From Arthrobacter sp. AK04 (GTDB taxonomy: Bacteria > Actinomycetota > Actinomycetes > Actinomycetales > Micrococcaceae), in NCBI RefSeq assembly GCF_021129155.1, contig NZ_JAJOMC010000013.1, forward strand, positions 1 through 64,000: 64,000 nt of DNA, read 5' to 3'. Every line of letters starts with the position of its first letter. The first letter of the stretch is position 1. This document shows positions 36,268 to 46,074 of the stretch, in pieces. A model generated the notes under the pieces. It saw nothing but the letters and a program-made list of their open reading frames with translations, had not been told where the DNA came from and searched no databases. Position numbers and translations under genes: made by a program.

Positions 36268-37242
36268 TTACCGCCGGTGCAAGTCCACCTTAGCACCTTC
36301 GACGTCCACTGCCAGCTTCAGTACCCGCCAGGCGATATCCGGCGTGTTGGCCGCGTTGAACTCCCCGATGAAAGCCACAGCGGCGGCGGCTTCGGCCTCA
36401 CCGTTGGCAAGGACCAGTACCGTGGGCCCGGCACCAGAGACGACGGCGGCGTGACCTGCGGCGCGCAGCGCACCGATAAGGGCTGCGCTGGGCCGCATTG
36501 CCTCGGCCCGGTAGCTCTGGTGCAGATAGTCCTCGGTGCCCGCCAGCAGGAACTCGGGCTTGTGCGTCAGTGCGTGGATCAGAAGGGCTGCGCGGCCCGC
36601 GTTCATGGCAGCGGCGTGGTGGCCCACTGATGCCGGCAAGAGGGCCCGTGCCGCCTCCGTGGACAGTTCAAAGTCCGGGACCGCAACGACCGGGATGACC
36701 GAATCCACCACCGTGGCGCTGGTGCTGCTGTACTGGTCACTGTCCTGCCAGGACAGCGCCAGTCCGCCGAAAATGGCGGGTGCCACGTTGTCAGGGTGGC
36801 CTTCGATTTCACTGGTCAGCTGCAGGATCCAGTCCCGGCCCCGTCGGTGCGCCTCAGGCACCATGGCATTGGCCGCCGAAACTGCCGCCACTACGGCGGA
36901 GGCGGACGAGCCGAGGCCGCGGCCGTGCGGGTTGACGTTGTCAGCGGTCACCTTCAGGCCGCCGTGGCGGAAACCGAGCCTTTCGAACGCCGCTTCCATG
37001 GCCCTGATGACCAGGTGGCTTGCGTCCCGGGGCAGGGTTTCCGCGCCTTCGCCGCGAAGCTCGAACAGCAGTTCGTCCGTTTCCAGGCTCTCCACCGTCA
37101 GCGTGTCGTGCAGGGCCAGGGCCAGGCCCAGGCTGTCATAGCCCGGGCCCAGGTTGGCCGTGGTTGCCGGCACCCGGACGGTGACAATCTGGCCGGCCTC
37201 GATACGTTGCAGTCCGACGGCGGCCGGCGAAGTGGTTTCCAA
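36268..37242 (-). CDS. thrB: Homoserine kinase
   Basis: 324 residues of the GHMP kinase family. N-terminal PATTANLGPGYDSLG and the phosphate-binding PHGRGLGSSASA motif are visible. It phosphorylates homoserine in threonine synthesis. The only plausible start is TTG at 37242, two bases after the thrC stop: later codons would remove the conserved N-terminus. Last gene of argS-lysA-hom-thrC-thrB. Confidence 0.95.
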   Translation of the reverse strand: METTSPAAVGLQRIEAGQIVTVRVPATTANLGPGYDSLGLALALHDTLTVESLETDELLFELRGEGAETLPRDASHLVIRAMEAAFERLGFRHGGLKVTADNVNPHGRGLGSSASAVVAAVSAANAMVPEAHRRGRDWILQLTSEIEGHPDNVAPAIFGGLALSWQDSDQYSSTSATVVDSVIPVVAVPDFELSTEAARALLPASVGHHAAAMNAGRAALLIHALTHKPEFLLAGTEDYLHQSYRAEAMRPSAALIGALRAAGHAAVVSGAGPTVLVLANGEAEAAAAVAFIGEFNAANTPDIAWRVLKLAVDVEGAKVDLHRR

Positions 37243-37244
37243 GG

Positions 37245-38351
37245 CTATTTTTCTTCCAGTCCCAGTTCAGCAGCAACCGTGACCACGTCGTTGGGTACCT
37301 TGACCGGCTGCACGTCGCTGCCGTCCTCGGTGCGCAGGGCCCACTGGGGGTCCTTGAGTCCATGGCCCGTGACGGTGATGACGATGGTCTTGCCGGAAGG
37401 GACTTCCCCCGCGGCGTGCTTCTTCAGCAGACCTGCCACGCCGGCAGCCGAGCCAGGCTCAACGAAGACGCCCTCGCGGGAGGACAGCCAGCGGTGGGCG
37501 CTCAGGATTTCCTCATCCGTGACGGAGTCGATCAGCCCGCCGGACTCGTCGCGGGCGCCGATGGCACCGTCCCAGGAGGCGGGGTTGCCAATACGGATGG
37601 CCGTCGCGATGGTGTCAGGCTCGGTGATGGGATGGCCCGCGACGAACGGCGCCGCACCTGCCGCCTGGAAGCCCCACATCGCAGGGGTCCGGGTGGAGAC
37701 TGCGGGAAGGGTGCCGGCAGTCTCGGACTCGAACGGAGCGGAGTACTCCTTGTAGCCCTTCCAGTACGCGGTGATGTTTCCGGCGTTGCCCACCGGCAGG
37801 ACGTGGATGTCCGGAGCGTCGCCCAGGGCGTCGACGATTTCGAAGGCGCCGGTCTTCTGTCCCTGGATGCGGGCAGGGTTCACCGAGTTCACCAGGAACA
37901 CCGGGTAGGACTCCCCCAGCTTCCGGGCGATGTCCAGGCAGTTGTCAAAGTTGCCGTCCACCTGGAGCAGCGTGGCGCCGTGGGCGATCGCCTGGCTGAG
38001 CTTGCCCATGGAAATCTTGCCTTCGGGCACCAGGACGGCGCACTTCAGGCCGGCGGCCGTGGCGTAGGCAGCAGCGGAGGCGGAGGTGTTGCCCGTGGAG
38101 GCACAGACAACCGCTTTCGCGCCGGAGGCAACAGCTGCCGTCATGGCCATGGTCATGCCGCGGTCCTTGAAGGAACCGGTGGGGTTCATGCCCTCCACCT
38201 TGAGGTACACCTCGGAACCGGTGAGTTCCGAAAGCTTCTGCGCGTGCACCAGGGGGGTGCCGCCCTCGCCCAGGGTGATCACCCTGGTGGATTCCGTCAC
38301 GGGCAGACGGTCAGCGTATTCGCGGATGACACCGCGCCATTGGTGAGCCAC
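37245..38351 (-). CDS. thrC: Threonine synthase
   Basis: 368 residues, PLP-dependent (fold type II). The catalytic lysine lies in [13 protein letters not shown] and the phosphate-binding loop is VGNAGNI. It converts O-phosphohomoserine to threonine. It starts with GTG directly after the hom stop codon (TAAGTG) and is followed by thrB. Confidence 0.97.
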   Translation of the reverse strand: MAHQWRGVIREYADRLPVTESTRVITLGEGGTPLVHAQKLSELTGSEVYLKVEGMNPTGSFKDRGMTMAMTAAVASGAKAVVCASTGNTSASAAAYATAAGLKCAVLVPEGKISMGKLSQAIAHGATLLQVDGNFDNCLDIARKLGESYPVFLVNSVNPARIQGQKTGAFEIVDALGDAPDIHVLPVGNAGNITAYWKGYKEYSAPFESETAGTLPAVSTRTPAMWGFQAAGAAPFVAGHPITEPDTIATAIRIGNPASWDGAIGARDESGGLIDSVTDEEILSAHRWLSSREGVFVEPGSAAGVAGLLKKHAAGEVPSGKTIVITVTGHGLKDPQWALRTEDGSDVQPVKVPNDVVTVAAELGLEEK

Positions 38352-39677
38352 TTAGACTCCTTCTACCCGCAGAACGGATGTAACTGAGTTGATGACGTCC
38401 AGGCCCTTCACGGCCTGGACGGTGGCCGCAAGGGCAGCCTCTGACGCGCGGTGGGTGACGATCCGCAGTTCGGCGGATTCCACGTTGGACTCCGCATCAC
38501 GGTGGATGGTCTGCCGCATGATCTCGATGGACACGCCATGCTCAGCGAAGAGCTGGGCAATCCGTGCCAGCACGCCGGGCTGGTCGGCGACGTCGAGCCC
38601 GATGTAGTAGCTGGTGACGGCCGCGTCGATCGGCAGCGCCGCAACCTGGCCGGTGGTGGTTTCCGTGCGGCCCGGGCCGCCGAGGACCAGGCTGCGCGCG
38701 GCCGAGACCAGATCGCCCAGGACGGCGGACGCCGTGGGAGTGCCGCCGGCTCCCTGGCCGTAGAACATCAGTTCGCCGGCGTTCTCGGCTTCGATGAACA
38801 CCGCGTTGAAGGCGCCGTGGACGGCGGCCAGCGGGTGCTCGCGGGGAAGCAGCGTGGGGTGCACGCGCACGGAGACGCCCTCGCCGCCTGTTTCTGTGTC
38901 TGCAACCTTAAGCTTTTCCGCAATCGCCAGCAGCTTGATGACAAAGCCGGCGTCCTTGGCCGCGGCAATATCCGCCGCAGTGACGGAGGTGATTCCTTCG
39001 CAGTGGACGTTTTCCAGGGCAAACCGGGTGTGGAAGGAGAGCGAGGCAAGGATGGCGGCCTTCGCGGCGGCATCGTGGCCTTCGACGTCGGCAGTGGGGT
39101 CCGCCTCCGCGTAGCCGAGGCGCTGCGCTTCGGCGAGGGCGTCGGCGAACTGGGCTCCGGTGGTGTCCATCTGGTCAAGGATGAAGTTCGTGGTGCCGTT
39201 GACGATGCCCAGGACACGGGTGATGCGGTCGCCGGCGAGGCTGTCGCGGATGGGCCGCAGGATGGGAATGGCACCGGCGACGGCGGCCTCGTAGGAGAGC
39301 TGGACGCCTGCCTTGTCAGCCTCCTCGTGGAGGGTGGGGCCGTCCTGCGCCACAAGCGCCTTGTTGCCCGTGACAACGCAGGCACCGTTGCGGAGTGCGG
39401 AAAGGATCAGGGTGCGGGCGGGTTCGATGCCCCCCATCAGCTCGATGACCAGGTCCGCGTCCTTCACCAGCGTGTCGGCGTCGGTGGTGAAAAGGTCCTG
39501 CGGAAGGTCGACGTCGCGCTTGGCGGTGACATTGCGCACGGCGATGCCGCTCAGCTGCAGCTTCGCTCCCGCGCGGGCGGCAAGGGTGTCGGCGTCCTCG
39601 ATGAGAATCCGCGCAACCTGGGCCCCAACGTTGCCACAGCCCAGCAGGGCCACTTTCAGGGTTCGCAATTCGGTCAT
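38352..39677 (-). CDS. hom: Homoserine dehydrogenase
   Basis: 441 residues. NAD(P)-binding GCGNVGAQVARIL at the N-terminus, catalytic region with EAAVAGAIPILRP and GTTNFIL, and a C-terminal ACT domain (VADQPGVLARIAQLFAEHG) that normally gives threonine feedback inhibition. It reduces aspartate semialdehyde to homoserine. Its ATG directly follows the lysA stop (TGAATG). Confidence 0.97.
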   Translation of the reverse strand: MTELRTLKVALLGCGNVGAQVARILIEDADTLAARAGAKLQLSGIAVRNVTAKRDVDLPQDLFTTDADTLVKDADLVIELMGGIEPARTLILSALRNGACVVTGNKALVAQDGPTLHEEADKAGVQLSYEAAVAGAIPILRPIRDSLAGDRITRVLGIVNGTTNFILDQMDTTGAQFADALAEAQRLGYAEADPTADVEGHDAAAKAAILASLSFHTRFALENVHCEGITSVTAADIAAAKDAGFVIKLLAIAEKLKVADTETGGEGVSVRVHPTLLPREHPLAAVHGAFNAVFIEAENAGELMFYGQGAGGTPTASAVLGDLVSAARSLVLGGPGRTETTTGQVAALPIDAAVTSYYIGLDVADQPGVLARIAQLFAEHGVSIEIMRQTIHRDAESNVESAELRIVTHRASEAALAATVQAVKGLDVINSVTSVLRVEGV

Positions 39678-41168
39678 TCAGACTCCCATGTCGCGGTTCA
39701 GCAGATCTTCTTCGGTTTCCCCGCGGACAATCAGCCGGGCAGATCCGTCGCGCACCGCGACAACGCCCGGCCGGGCCAGATAGTTGTAGTTGCTTGACAG
39801 GGCCCAGCAGTAGGCGCCGGTACCCGGTACAGCAAGCAGATCACCGGCTGCCACGTCCTCGGGCAGATATACATCTCTAACAACTATGTCGCCGCTCTCG
39901 CAATGTTTGCCCACCACGCGGGACAGCTGCGGGCCGGCGGCGGACGTTCGGGACGCCAGGATTGCGGAGTAATCCGCGTCGTACAGCACCGGGCGGGCGT
40001 TGTCGCTCATTCCGCCGTCCACCGAAACATAGCGCCGCGGATACGTAACGTTGTTGCCCGCGTCACTCTCGTCCGCGGCGGGCGCATCCACGCGGACGGT
40101 CTTGAGCGTTCCCACCTCATAGAGGGTGAAGGTGGTGCTGCCCACAATGGCGCGGCCGGGTTCGATGGAGATGCGGGGAGAGCCAATGCCCAGTTCAGCG
40201 CAGGTGGAACGCACGACGGCGGCCATCGCCTCCGCAATTTCCGATGCGGGGCGGGGGGTGTCCACCGGCGTGTAGGCAATGCCGTAGCCGCCGCCAAGAT
40301 CCAGTTCCGGCAGGACGATGGAGTACTTTTCCTGCATGGCGGCGAGGAAGCGGAGGAGCTTCTGGGCGGCCAGGGCAAAACCGTCCGGCTCGAAGATCTG
40401 GGAGCCGATGTGGCAGTGCAGCCCCAGCAGTTCGATGCCCGGATGCGCCGACGCAGCCGCGACGGCCTCCTCGGCAGCCGACAGGCCGGCCTGTTCAGTG
40501 GTGTCCGCGGCCATGGAAAGGCCGAACTTCTGGTCCTCGTGGGCAGTGGCGATGAACTCGTGGGTGTGGGCGTGCACGCCGGGCGTCAGCCGCAGCATGA
40601 CCTTGGCCTGCTCGCCCCGGCGCTGTGCGATGTCTCCAACCCGGACCAGCTCGCCGAGGCTGTCCACCACAATCCTGCCCAGCTTCATGTCCAGCGCACG
40701 GTGGATCTCAAGGTCGGACTTGTTGTTGCCGTGCAGGGCGACGTCTGCGCCGGGAATGCCGGCCTTTGCCGCGACCGCGAGCTCACCGCCGGAGGCAGTA
40801 TCCAGCCGGAGGCCCTCTTCTTCGACCCAGCGCACCACGGCGGTGCACAGGAACGACTTGCCGGCATAGTAGACGTCCACACCCCCGCAGATATCGGCAA
40901 ACGCATTGTTGAACGCGTCGCTGAAGGCGCGTGCCCGGGCGCGGAAATCATCCTCGCTCATGACGAACAGCGGGGTTCCGTACTGCTGCTGGAGCTCGCT
41001 GACCGGAATGCCGCCGACGGTAAGTTCACCTGAATCGTTCCGGGCTGCGTCCTGTGCCCACATCTTGGGCACCAGGGCATTCAGGTCGGCGGGGACCGAC
41101 AGCCATTCGGGTGCCAGCGGGGACGCCTGGCTTTGGGAATCTTCGTGCTGCGGTGACATGGGGATCAC
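39678..41168 (-). CDS. lysA: Diaminopimelate decarboxylase
   Basis: 496 residues. PLP-binding lysine in VYYAGKSFLC, the HCHIGSQ and GGGYGIAY segments of the alanine-racemase barrel, and CESGDIV near the active site. It makes lysine from meso-diaminopimelate. The GTG at 41168 overlaps the argS stop by four bases (GTGA), which supports that start; an ATG three codons later is possible. Confidence 0.97.
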   Translation of the reverse strand: MIPMSPQHEDSQSQASPLAPEWLSVPADLNALVPKMWAQDAARNDSGELTVGGIPVSELQQQYGTPLFVMSEDDFRARARAFSDAFNNAFADICGGVDVYYAGKSFLCTAVVRWVEEEGLRLDTASGGELAVAAKAGIPGADVALHGNNKSDLEIHRALDMKLGRIVVDSLGELVRVGDIAQRRGEQAKVMLRLTPGVHAHTHEFIATAHEDQKFGLSMAADTTEQAGLSAAEEAVAAASAHPGIELLGLHCHIGSQIFEPDGFALAAQKLLRFLAAMQEKYSIVLPELDLGGGYGIAYTPVDTPRPASEIAEAMAAVVRSTCAELGIGSPRISIEPGRAIVGSTTFTLYEVGTLKTVRVDAPAADESDAGNNVTYPRRYVSVDGGMSDNARPVLYDADYSAILASRTSAAGPQLSRVVGKHCESGDIVVRDVYLPEDVAAGDLLAVPGTGAYCWALSSNYNYLARPGVVAVRDGSARLIVRGETEEDLLNRDMGV

Positions 41169-42829
41169 ATCCGTTCCGGCGCGGAAACACCCAGCAGGTC
41201 CAGGCCATTGGCCAGCACCTGGCTGGTGGCGTCATTGAGCCACAGGCGCGTGCGGTTTACGTCGGTCACGGCTTCGTCGCCCATGGGCGCAATCCGGCAG
41301 GCGTCGTACCAGCGGTGGTAGGCACCGGCGATCACTTCAAGGTGCCGGGCCACCCGGTGCGGCTCGCGCAGTTCGGCGGCCTTGGCCACGATCGAGGGGT
41401 AGCTGCCCAAGTATGAGAGCAACTCGTTCTCCGTGGCGTGGTCCAGCAGGGAGGCGTCAAAGGAGTCCTGGCCGTCAACCTGGCGTTCCACCCCGGCGGC
41501 AACGGCGTTCCGGGCGGCACCGCGGGAGCGGGCATGCGCGTACTGCACATAGAACACCGGGTTTTCGTTGCTGTGCTTCTTCAGCAGCTCGGGATCGAGG
41601 GTCAACGGCGAATCCGCAGGGAACCGGGCCAGGGAGTAGCGGACAGCGTCCTTCCCGAGCCAGTCGATCAGGTCCTTGAGCTCGATGATGTTTCCGGCAC
41701 GCTTGGACAGCTTGGCTCCGTTGACGGACACGAGCTGTCCGATCAGCACCTCGATGTGGAGCTCGGGATCGTCGCCGGCGCAGGCAGCAATGGCCTTGAG
41801 CCGGTTGATGTACCCGTGGTGGTCCGCGCCCAGGAGGTAGATCTTCTCGGTGAAGCCCCTGTCCTTTTTGGACAGGTAGTAGGCGGCGTCTGCGGCAAAG
41901 TAGGTGGGTTCGCCGTTGGCGCGGATCATCACCCGGTCCTTGTCGTCGCCAAAGTCCGTGGTCCGCAGCCAGACCGCACCGCCGTCGTCGAACACGTGGC
42001 CCTGCTCGCGCAGCCGCGCCACGGCACTTTCGATGGCGCCGGCGTCGTGCAGTTCCTGCTCGGAGAAGAAGACGTCGAACTCCACGCCGAAGTCCGCGAG
42101 GGTGGCCTTGATGTCCTTCATCTGCGCCTGGTAGGCGGCGGCGCGGATGACCGGGAGGGCCGCTACTTCCGTCAGTTCGCGGATGTCCGGGTGCTCGGTG
42201 AGGACCTCATGGCCGAGGTCGGCAATGTACTGGCCGGGGTAACCGCCGTCGGGCACGGGCAGGCCGTGGAGCCGGTTGTAGACGGAGTGGGCGAAGACGT
42301 TCATCTGGGTGCCGGCGTCGTTGATGTAGTACTCGGCGGTGACCTCGGCACCGGAGGCGCGCAGGACGCGGGCGATCGAATCGCCCAAGGCTGCCCAGCG
42401 GGTGTGTCCGATATGCAGGGGCCCGGTGGGGTTGGCGGAAACGAACTCCATGTTCACCGTGTGGCCGGCGAGCGCCGAGTTGGTGCCGTACTGCTTTCCG
42501 GCTTCCACAATTGCCTTGGCGAGGGCGCCGGCAGCGGCGGCGTCCACGGTGATGTTCAGGAACCCCGGCCCGGCGATGTCCACTGCGGAAACACCGTCAA
42601 TGGATTTCAGCCGCGCGCTGAGGATCGTGGCGAATTCCCGGGGGTTGGTGCCTGCCTGCTTGGCCAGCTGAAGGGCGATATTGGTGGCCCAGTCTCCGTG
42701 GTCCCTGTTCTTTGGCCGCTCCACGCGCACCTCATCAGGCACGGCTGATGCAGGAAGGGCAATGTCGCCGGCGGCGACGGCTTCCTTCAGGCAGGCGGAT
42801 ATGGCGAGGGAGAGTTCTTCGGGAGTCAC
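41165..42829 (-). CDS. argS: Arginyl-tRNA synthetase
   Basis: 554 residues, class I. HIGH-type motif HIGHTRWAALG, a KMSKS-like KLSKRAGN, and an N-terminal additional domain plus a C-terminal DALR anticodon-binding domain. It charges tRNA-Arg; the window also holds one tRNA-Arg (CCG). First gene of the lysA-hom-thrC-thrB run and overlaps lysA by four bases. Start ATG 42829. Confidence 0.97.
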   Translation of the reverse strand: MTPEELSLAISACLKEAVAAGDIALPASAVPDEVRVERPKNRDHGDWATNIALQLAKQAGTNPREFATILSARLKSIDGVSAVDIAGPGFLNITVDAAAAGALAKAIVEAGKQYGTNSALAGHTVNMEFVSANPTGPLHIGHTRWAALGDSIARVLRASGAEVTAEYYINDAGTQMNVFAHSVYNRLHGLPVPDGGYPGQYIADLGHEVLTEHPDIRELTEVAALPVIRAAAYQAQMKDIKATLADFGVEFDVFFSEQELHDAGAIESAVARLREQGHVFDDGGAVWLRTTDFGDDKDRVMIRANGEPTYFAADAAYYLSKKDRGFTEKIYLLGADHHGYINRLKAIAACAGDDPELHIEVLIGQLVSVNGAKLSKRAGNIIELKDLIDWLGKDAVRYSLARFPADSPLTLDPELLKKHSNENPVFYVQYAHARSRGAARNAVAAGVERQVDGQDSFDASLLDHATENELLSYLGSYPSIVAKAAELREPHRVARHLEVIAGAYHRWYDACRIAPMGDEAVTDVNRTRLWLNDATSQVLANGLDLLGVSAPERM

Positions 42830-42948
42830 CCCTCTAGCCTACCGGGGGCCCAGTAACAGCAAGTAATTCAGGCGTTTTTTGATGCACCGGGGACCCACAG
42901 GAAGCAGGGAATGCGGGCACAGGTTGAACCAATACGCTGGGTTCGGCG

Positions 42949-42977
42949 TTGACAACACGTAACCACCTGGCATTTCC
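42949..42977 (+). promoter_or_regulatory. Possible promoter of the flavin-transfer unit
   Basis: TTGACA at 42949-42954 is a perfect -35 box, 17 bases before the weak -10 candidate ATTTCC. It lies 33 bases before the FMN-binding lipoprotein gene. The -10 is poor, so this is only a candidate. Confidence 0.3.
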
Positions 42978-43009
42978 ACACCGAGTCCACCGACGAAACG
43001 AGTACCCCG

Positions 43010-43468
43010 ATGAGGCCCGCAGTCCGTAAAAGTGTTTATGCCGGGATCGCCGGCCTGTCCCTGGCCGGAACGGTGGCCGCCTGCGCCCCTTCTGCCGGGG
43101 ATTCCTCCCCCGCGCCCGCAGCCACCGGCAGTGCTCCAGCACCGGGCGCATCAACCGCGGCTGGCAGCGGATCGGACTACAAGGACGGCACCTACAGTGC
43201 GGATGGGACGTACGTCTCACCCAACGGCACCGAAACTGTGGGCGTGGAACTGACCCTGGCATCCGGGACCGTCACGGACGTGCAGATCACGCAGCACCCC
43301 TCCAACCCGAACACCCGCAAGTTCCAGGGCGAGTTCGCCGGTGGGATCGCGGGGCAGGTGGTAGGCAAGAACATTGACCAGCTCAATGTTTCCAAGGTTG
43401 CCGGCTCCTCCCTCACCAGTGGCGGCTTCAACCAGGCCGTGGAGCAGATCAAGTCGGAAGCGCGATAG
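43010..43468 (+). CDS. FMN-binding domain lipoprotein
   Basis: 152 residues. A basic N-terminus and short hydrophobic stretch end in a lipobox (VAAC, Cys25), so it is probably a lipoprotein on the outer face of the membrane. A Pro/Ala/Ser/Gly linker precedes an FMN_bind domain (DYKDGTYSADGTYVSPNG, GVELTLASGTVTDVQI). The segment AGSSLTSGGF (131-140) aligns with the SGATxTS flavinylation motif, with Ser134 at the position of the modified Thr. The next gene encodes ApbE, the enzyme that attaches FMN there, three bases downstream. Confidence 0.9.
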   Translation: MRPAVRKSVYAGIAGLSLAGTVAACAPSAGDSSPAPAATGSAPAPGASTAAGSGSDYKDGTYSADGTYVSPNGTETVGVELTLASGTVTDVQITQHPSNPNTRKFQGEFAGGIAGQVVGKNIDQLNVSKVAGSSLTSGGFNQAVEQIKSEAR

Positions 43469-43471
43469 GAC

Positions 43472-44341
43472 GTGCCGGTCGGCTGGGAGGATTTTGCGTT
43501 TGAGGGGATCGGAACGCGCTGGGAAATTTCAACGCCGCAGCCGCTCGATTCCGCACTCCGCGCGCGCCTGCTGGCCCTGGTGGAACGATTCGACGCCGAC
43601 TGGTCCCGGTTCCGGGCGGATTCCCTTGTCAGCGCCATGGCCAGGGAACCCGGAAAGTATGAGTTTGCCGCGGAGGCGCAGGCGCTGGGGCAGCTGTACC
43701 GGAGCCTTTATAAGGCCACCGGCGGGGCCATGACGCCGCTCATCGGACCCAGCCTGGAGCGCCTGGGGTACGACGCGAATTACTCCCTTCGCCCCTCGGG
43801 CTCCGCACTGCCGGCGCCGGCCTGGGACGGGGTGCTGGAGTGGGCCGGCAGCACCCTCACCACCTCGGCTCCCGTTGTGCTGGACGTCGGGGCCGCCGGC
43901 AAGGGCCTGCTGGTGGATCTGCTGGCTGCCCAGCTCGAGGAGGCCGGGCTCAAGGCGTACACCGTTGATGGCAGCGGAGACCTGCTGGCGAAGGGTCCGG
44001 AACCCGTTGCGGTGGCGCTGGAACATCCGTACAACACAACGCAGGCCATAGGGGTGGTGCAGCTGGCGGACCGTGCCCTGTGCGCCTCTGCGGCCAACCG
44101 GCGTGCCTGGGGCGACGGCCTGCACCACGTCCTGGACGGGAGGACCGGCCGGCCCGTCAGGACGGCCGTGGCCACGTGGGCACTGGCCGGCACCACCATG
44201 CTGGCCGATGCCCTGGCAACAGCACTCTTCTTTGTACCCGGTGCCGAACTCCAACGGGCCTTCGACTTCTCCTGGCTCACCGTTTTCTCGGACGGAAGCG
44301 CCGCCCATTCCGCAGAGTTTGAGGGGACACTGTTCACATGA
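43472..44341 (+). CDS. apbE: FAD:protein FMN transferase, ApbE family
   Basis: 289 residues, GTG start. ApbE splits FAD and links FMN covalently to a Ser/Thr of partner proteins. Recognisable segments are GIGTRWEIS, VDLGAAGKG-like VLDVGAAGKG, YTVDGSGDLLAKG and a C-terminal ATWALAGTTMLADALATALF. No signal peptide is obvious. It overlaps the downstream reductase gene by four bases (ATGA) and follows the FMN-binding lipoprotein by three bases. Confidence 0.92.
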   Translation: MPVGWEDFAFEGIGTRWEISTPQPLDSALRARLLALVERFDADWSRFRADSLVSAMAREPGKYEFAAEAQALGQLYRSLYKATGGAMTPLIGPSLERLGYDANYSLRPSGSALPAPAWDGVLEWAGSTLTTSAPVVLDVGAAGKGLLVDLLAAQLEEAGLKAYTVDGSGDLLAKGPEPVAVALEHPYNTTQAIGVVQLADRALCASAANRRAWGDGLHHVLDGRTGRPVRTAVATWALAGTTMLADALATALFFVPGAELQRAFDFSWLTVFSDGSAAHSAEFEGTLFT

Positions 44342-45882
44342 GCCCTGTTGAAACGCCGAAAGCGCCGCCGGGCGCCGCCTTGGGTGCCCGGCTGGACACC
44401 GCGCTGGGCCGGTTCACCATGTACCGGCTGGTCCTCCTTGTCCTCGCGGTCCTGGCTGTATACAGCCTGGTCCTCGATGCCCTTGGTTGGCTGACGTTCG
44501 GTATTCCCGAAATGCTGGCGCACCTGGTGCTGTGCCTCGGCCTGACATACGCCTCAAACAGGGCGCTGGCGCCGCTGTTCCGGGTCCGGCCGCACTCTGA
44601 GTCCTCGCTCATCACGGGCCTGCTGCTGTACTTCCTGTTCTGGCCCTCGTTCGCGCCGCTGGACGTGGCAGGCGTGGCCCTGGCCTGCGTCCTGGCGTCG
44701 GCATCAAAGTATGCGCTCGCGTGGCGCGGCCGGCACATCTTCAACGCCGCCGCGGCGGGAGCTTTCGTGGCCGGGCTTACCGGGCTCAACATTGCAACCT
44801 GGTGGGCCGCCACTCCTGCGATGCTGTGGGTGCTGGTGCCCGGTGTCCTCCTGGTCCTGTACAGAACCCGGAAGTTCCTGATGGCGTCCGTGTTCGTTGC
44901 TGTGGCCACCGCCATCATCACGGCGGAACTGCTTCAGGCCGGGATGTCCGTGGGCATGGCTTTATGGCAGTCCCTGGCCCAGCGGCCGCTGCTGTTTTTT
45001 GTTGGCTTCATGCTCACCGAACCACTCACACTGCCGCCACGGAGACGGCAGCAGCTGGCACTTGCCGCTGTGGTGGGCGTGGTGTTCGCGGTCCCCTACA
45101 ACTTCGGTTTCCTGGCCAATTCTCCAGAGGCGGCGCTGCTGCTTGGCAATGCGATCGCGTTCCTGATGGGGCAGCGGGGCAGGGTGGCCCTTCGCCTGGC
45201 CGGAACCAGGCCCTTGACGCGCAGCACGACGGAATTCAGTTTCGAGCCGTCCCGGCCTGTGCGCTTCGTGCCGGGGCAGTACATGGAACTGGACCTTCCG
45301 CATGCAAAATCCGACGGCAAAGGACGACGCCGGGTGTTCAGCCTGACGGGCTCGCCCAGTGAACGCCTGGTCAAGTTCGGCGTGCGGACCGCGGAGCCCC
45401 TGTCGGCAGCCAAGAAAGTGCTCCTGTCGCTGAATCCGGGGGATGAAGTGACGGCCACGGCGGTTGGAGGTGACTTTGTCCTCCCCCGCGATCCGCGCAA
45501 GCCTGTCCTGCTGATTGCCGCCGGAATCGGCATCACGCCGTACCTTTCACACTTGTCGTCCGGAGGATTGCGGGACCGGGATGCCGTGCTGCTCCTGCTC
45601 GCCAGGAGCGCGGAGGAGGTTGCCTATGCGGAGGAGCTGCAGGCGGCGGGTATCCGTGTCCTGGTCCGCGTGGCGGACGGTTCCGTGCCGCCCCCGGGTC
45701 TGGCCACCGCGTCTTGGGATGGCACGCGGGTGGACGGCGAGGCCATCCGCGCCCTGGTCCCCGACGTCGCTGACCGTGAGGTGTACATCTCGGGTTCCCC
45801 TGCCAGCGTGGCCTCACTGAGGCGGGCTGCAAAAGACGCCGGGGCAAGAAAAGTCCACATTGATTCCTTCTCGGGCTACTGA
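44338..45882 (+). CDS. RnfD/NqrB-like membrane domain fused to FAD/NAD(P)H ferredoxin-reductase domain
   Basis: 514 residues. The N-terminal ~290 residues form about ten helices resembling RnfD/NqrB or EetB-type electron-transfer membrane proteins. The C-terminal ~210 residues are a ferredoxin-NADP reductase-like module with FAD motif RRVFSLTG and NAD(P)-motif GIGITPYLSHL. It should take electrons from cytosolic NAD(P)H and move them across the membrane to the FMN lipoprotein. This is inference from domain order and neighbours. I see no Ser/Thr flavinylation motif in the membrane part. Confidence 0.88.
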   Translation: MSPVETPKAPPGAALGARLDTALGRFTMYRLVLLVLAVLAVYSLVLDALGWLTFGIPEMLAHLVLCLGLTYASNRALAPLFRVRPHSESSLITGLLLYFLFWPSFAPLDVAGVALACVLASASKYALAWRGRHIFNAAAAGAFVAGLTGLNIATWWAATPAMLWVLVPGVLLVLYRTRKFLMASVFVAVATAIITAELLQAGMSVGMALWQSLAQRPLLFFVGFMLTEPLTLPPRRRQQLALAAVVGVVFAVPYNFGFLANSPEAALLLGNAIAFLMGQRGRVALRLAGTRPLTRSTTEFSFEPSRPVRFVPGQYMELDLPHAKSDGKGRRRVFSLTGSPSERLVKFGVRTAEPLSAAKKVLLSLNPGDEVTATAVGGDFVLPRDPRKPVLLIAAGIGITPYLSHLSSGGLRDRDAVLLLLARSAEEVAYAEELQAAGIRVLVRVADGSVPPPGLATASWDGTRVDGEAIRALVPDVADREVYISGSPASVASLRRAAKDAGARKVHIDSFSGY

Positions 45883-45996
45883 CTTTCCACCGTTCGGCCC
45901 GTCCCGTCGCGGTGCCGCAGCGCCGATTTTCCCTTGCGGGCCACCTTACTGCTAAGCTCTAGGACGTCCCGCCGGCAACGGCAGGAACCCCGGATT

Positions 45997-46072
45997 GCCC
46001 TCGTAGCTCAGGGGATAGAGCGTCTGCCTCCGGAGCAGAAGGTCGTAGGTTCGAATCCTATCGAGGGCACCA
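45997..46072 (+). tRNA. tRNA-Arg (anticodon CCG)
   Basis: A full 76-base cloverleaf: acceptor stem GCCCTCG with CGAGGGC, D-arm AGCTCAGGGGATAGAGC, anticodon stem TCTGC/GCAGA with loop CTCCGGA (anticodon CCG, reading CGG), T-arm with GGTTCGAATCC, and encoded CCA at 46070-46072. No intron. The 114 bases upstream hold no gene. Confidence 0.97.
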
Positions 46073-46074
46073 AC

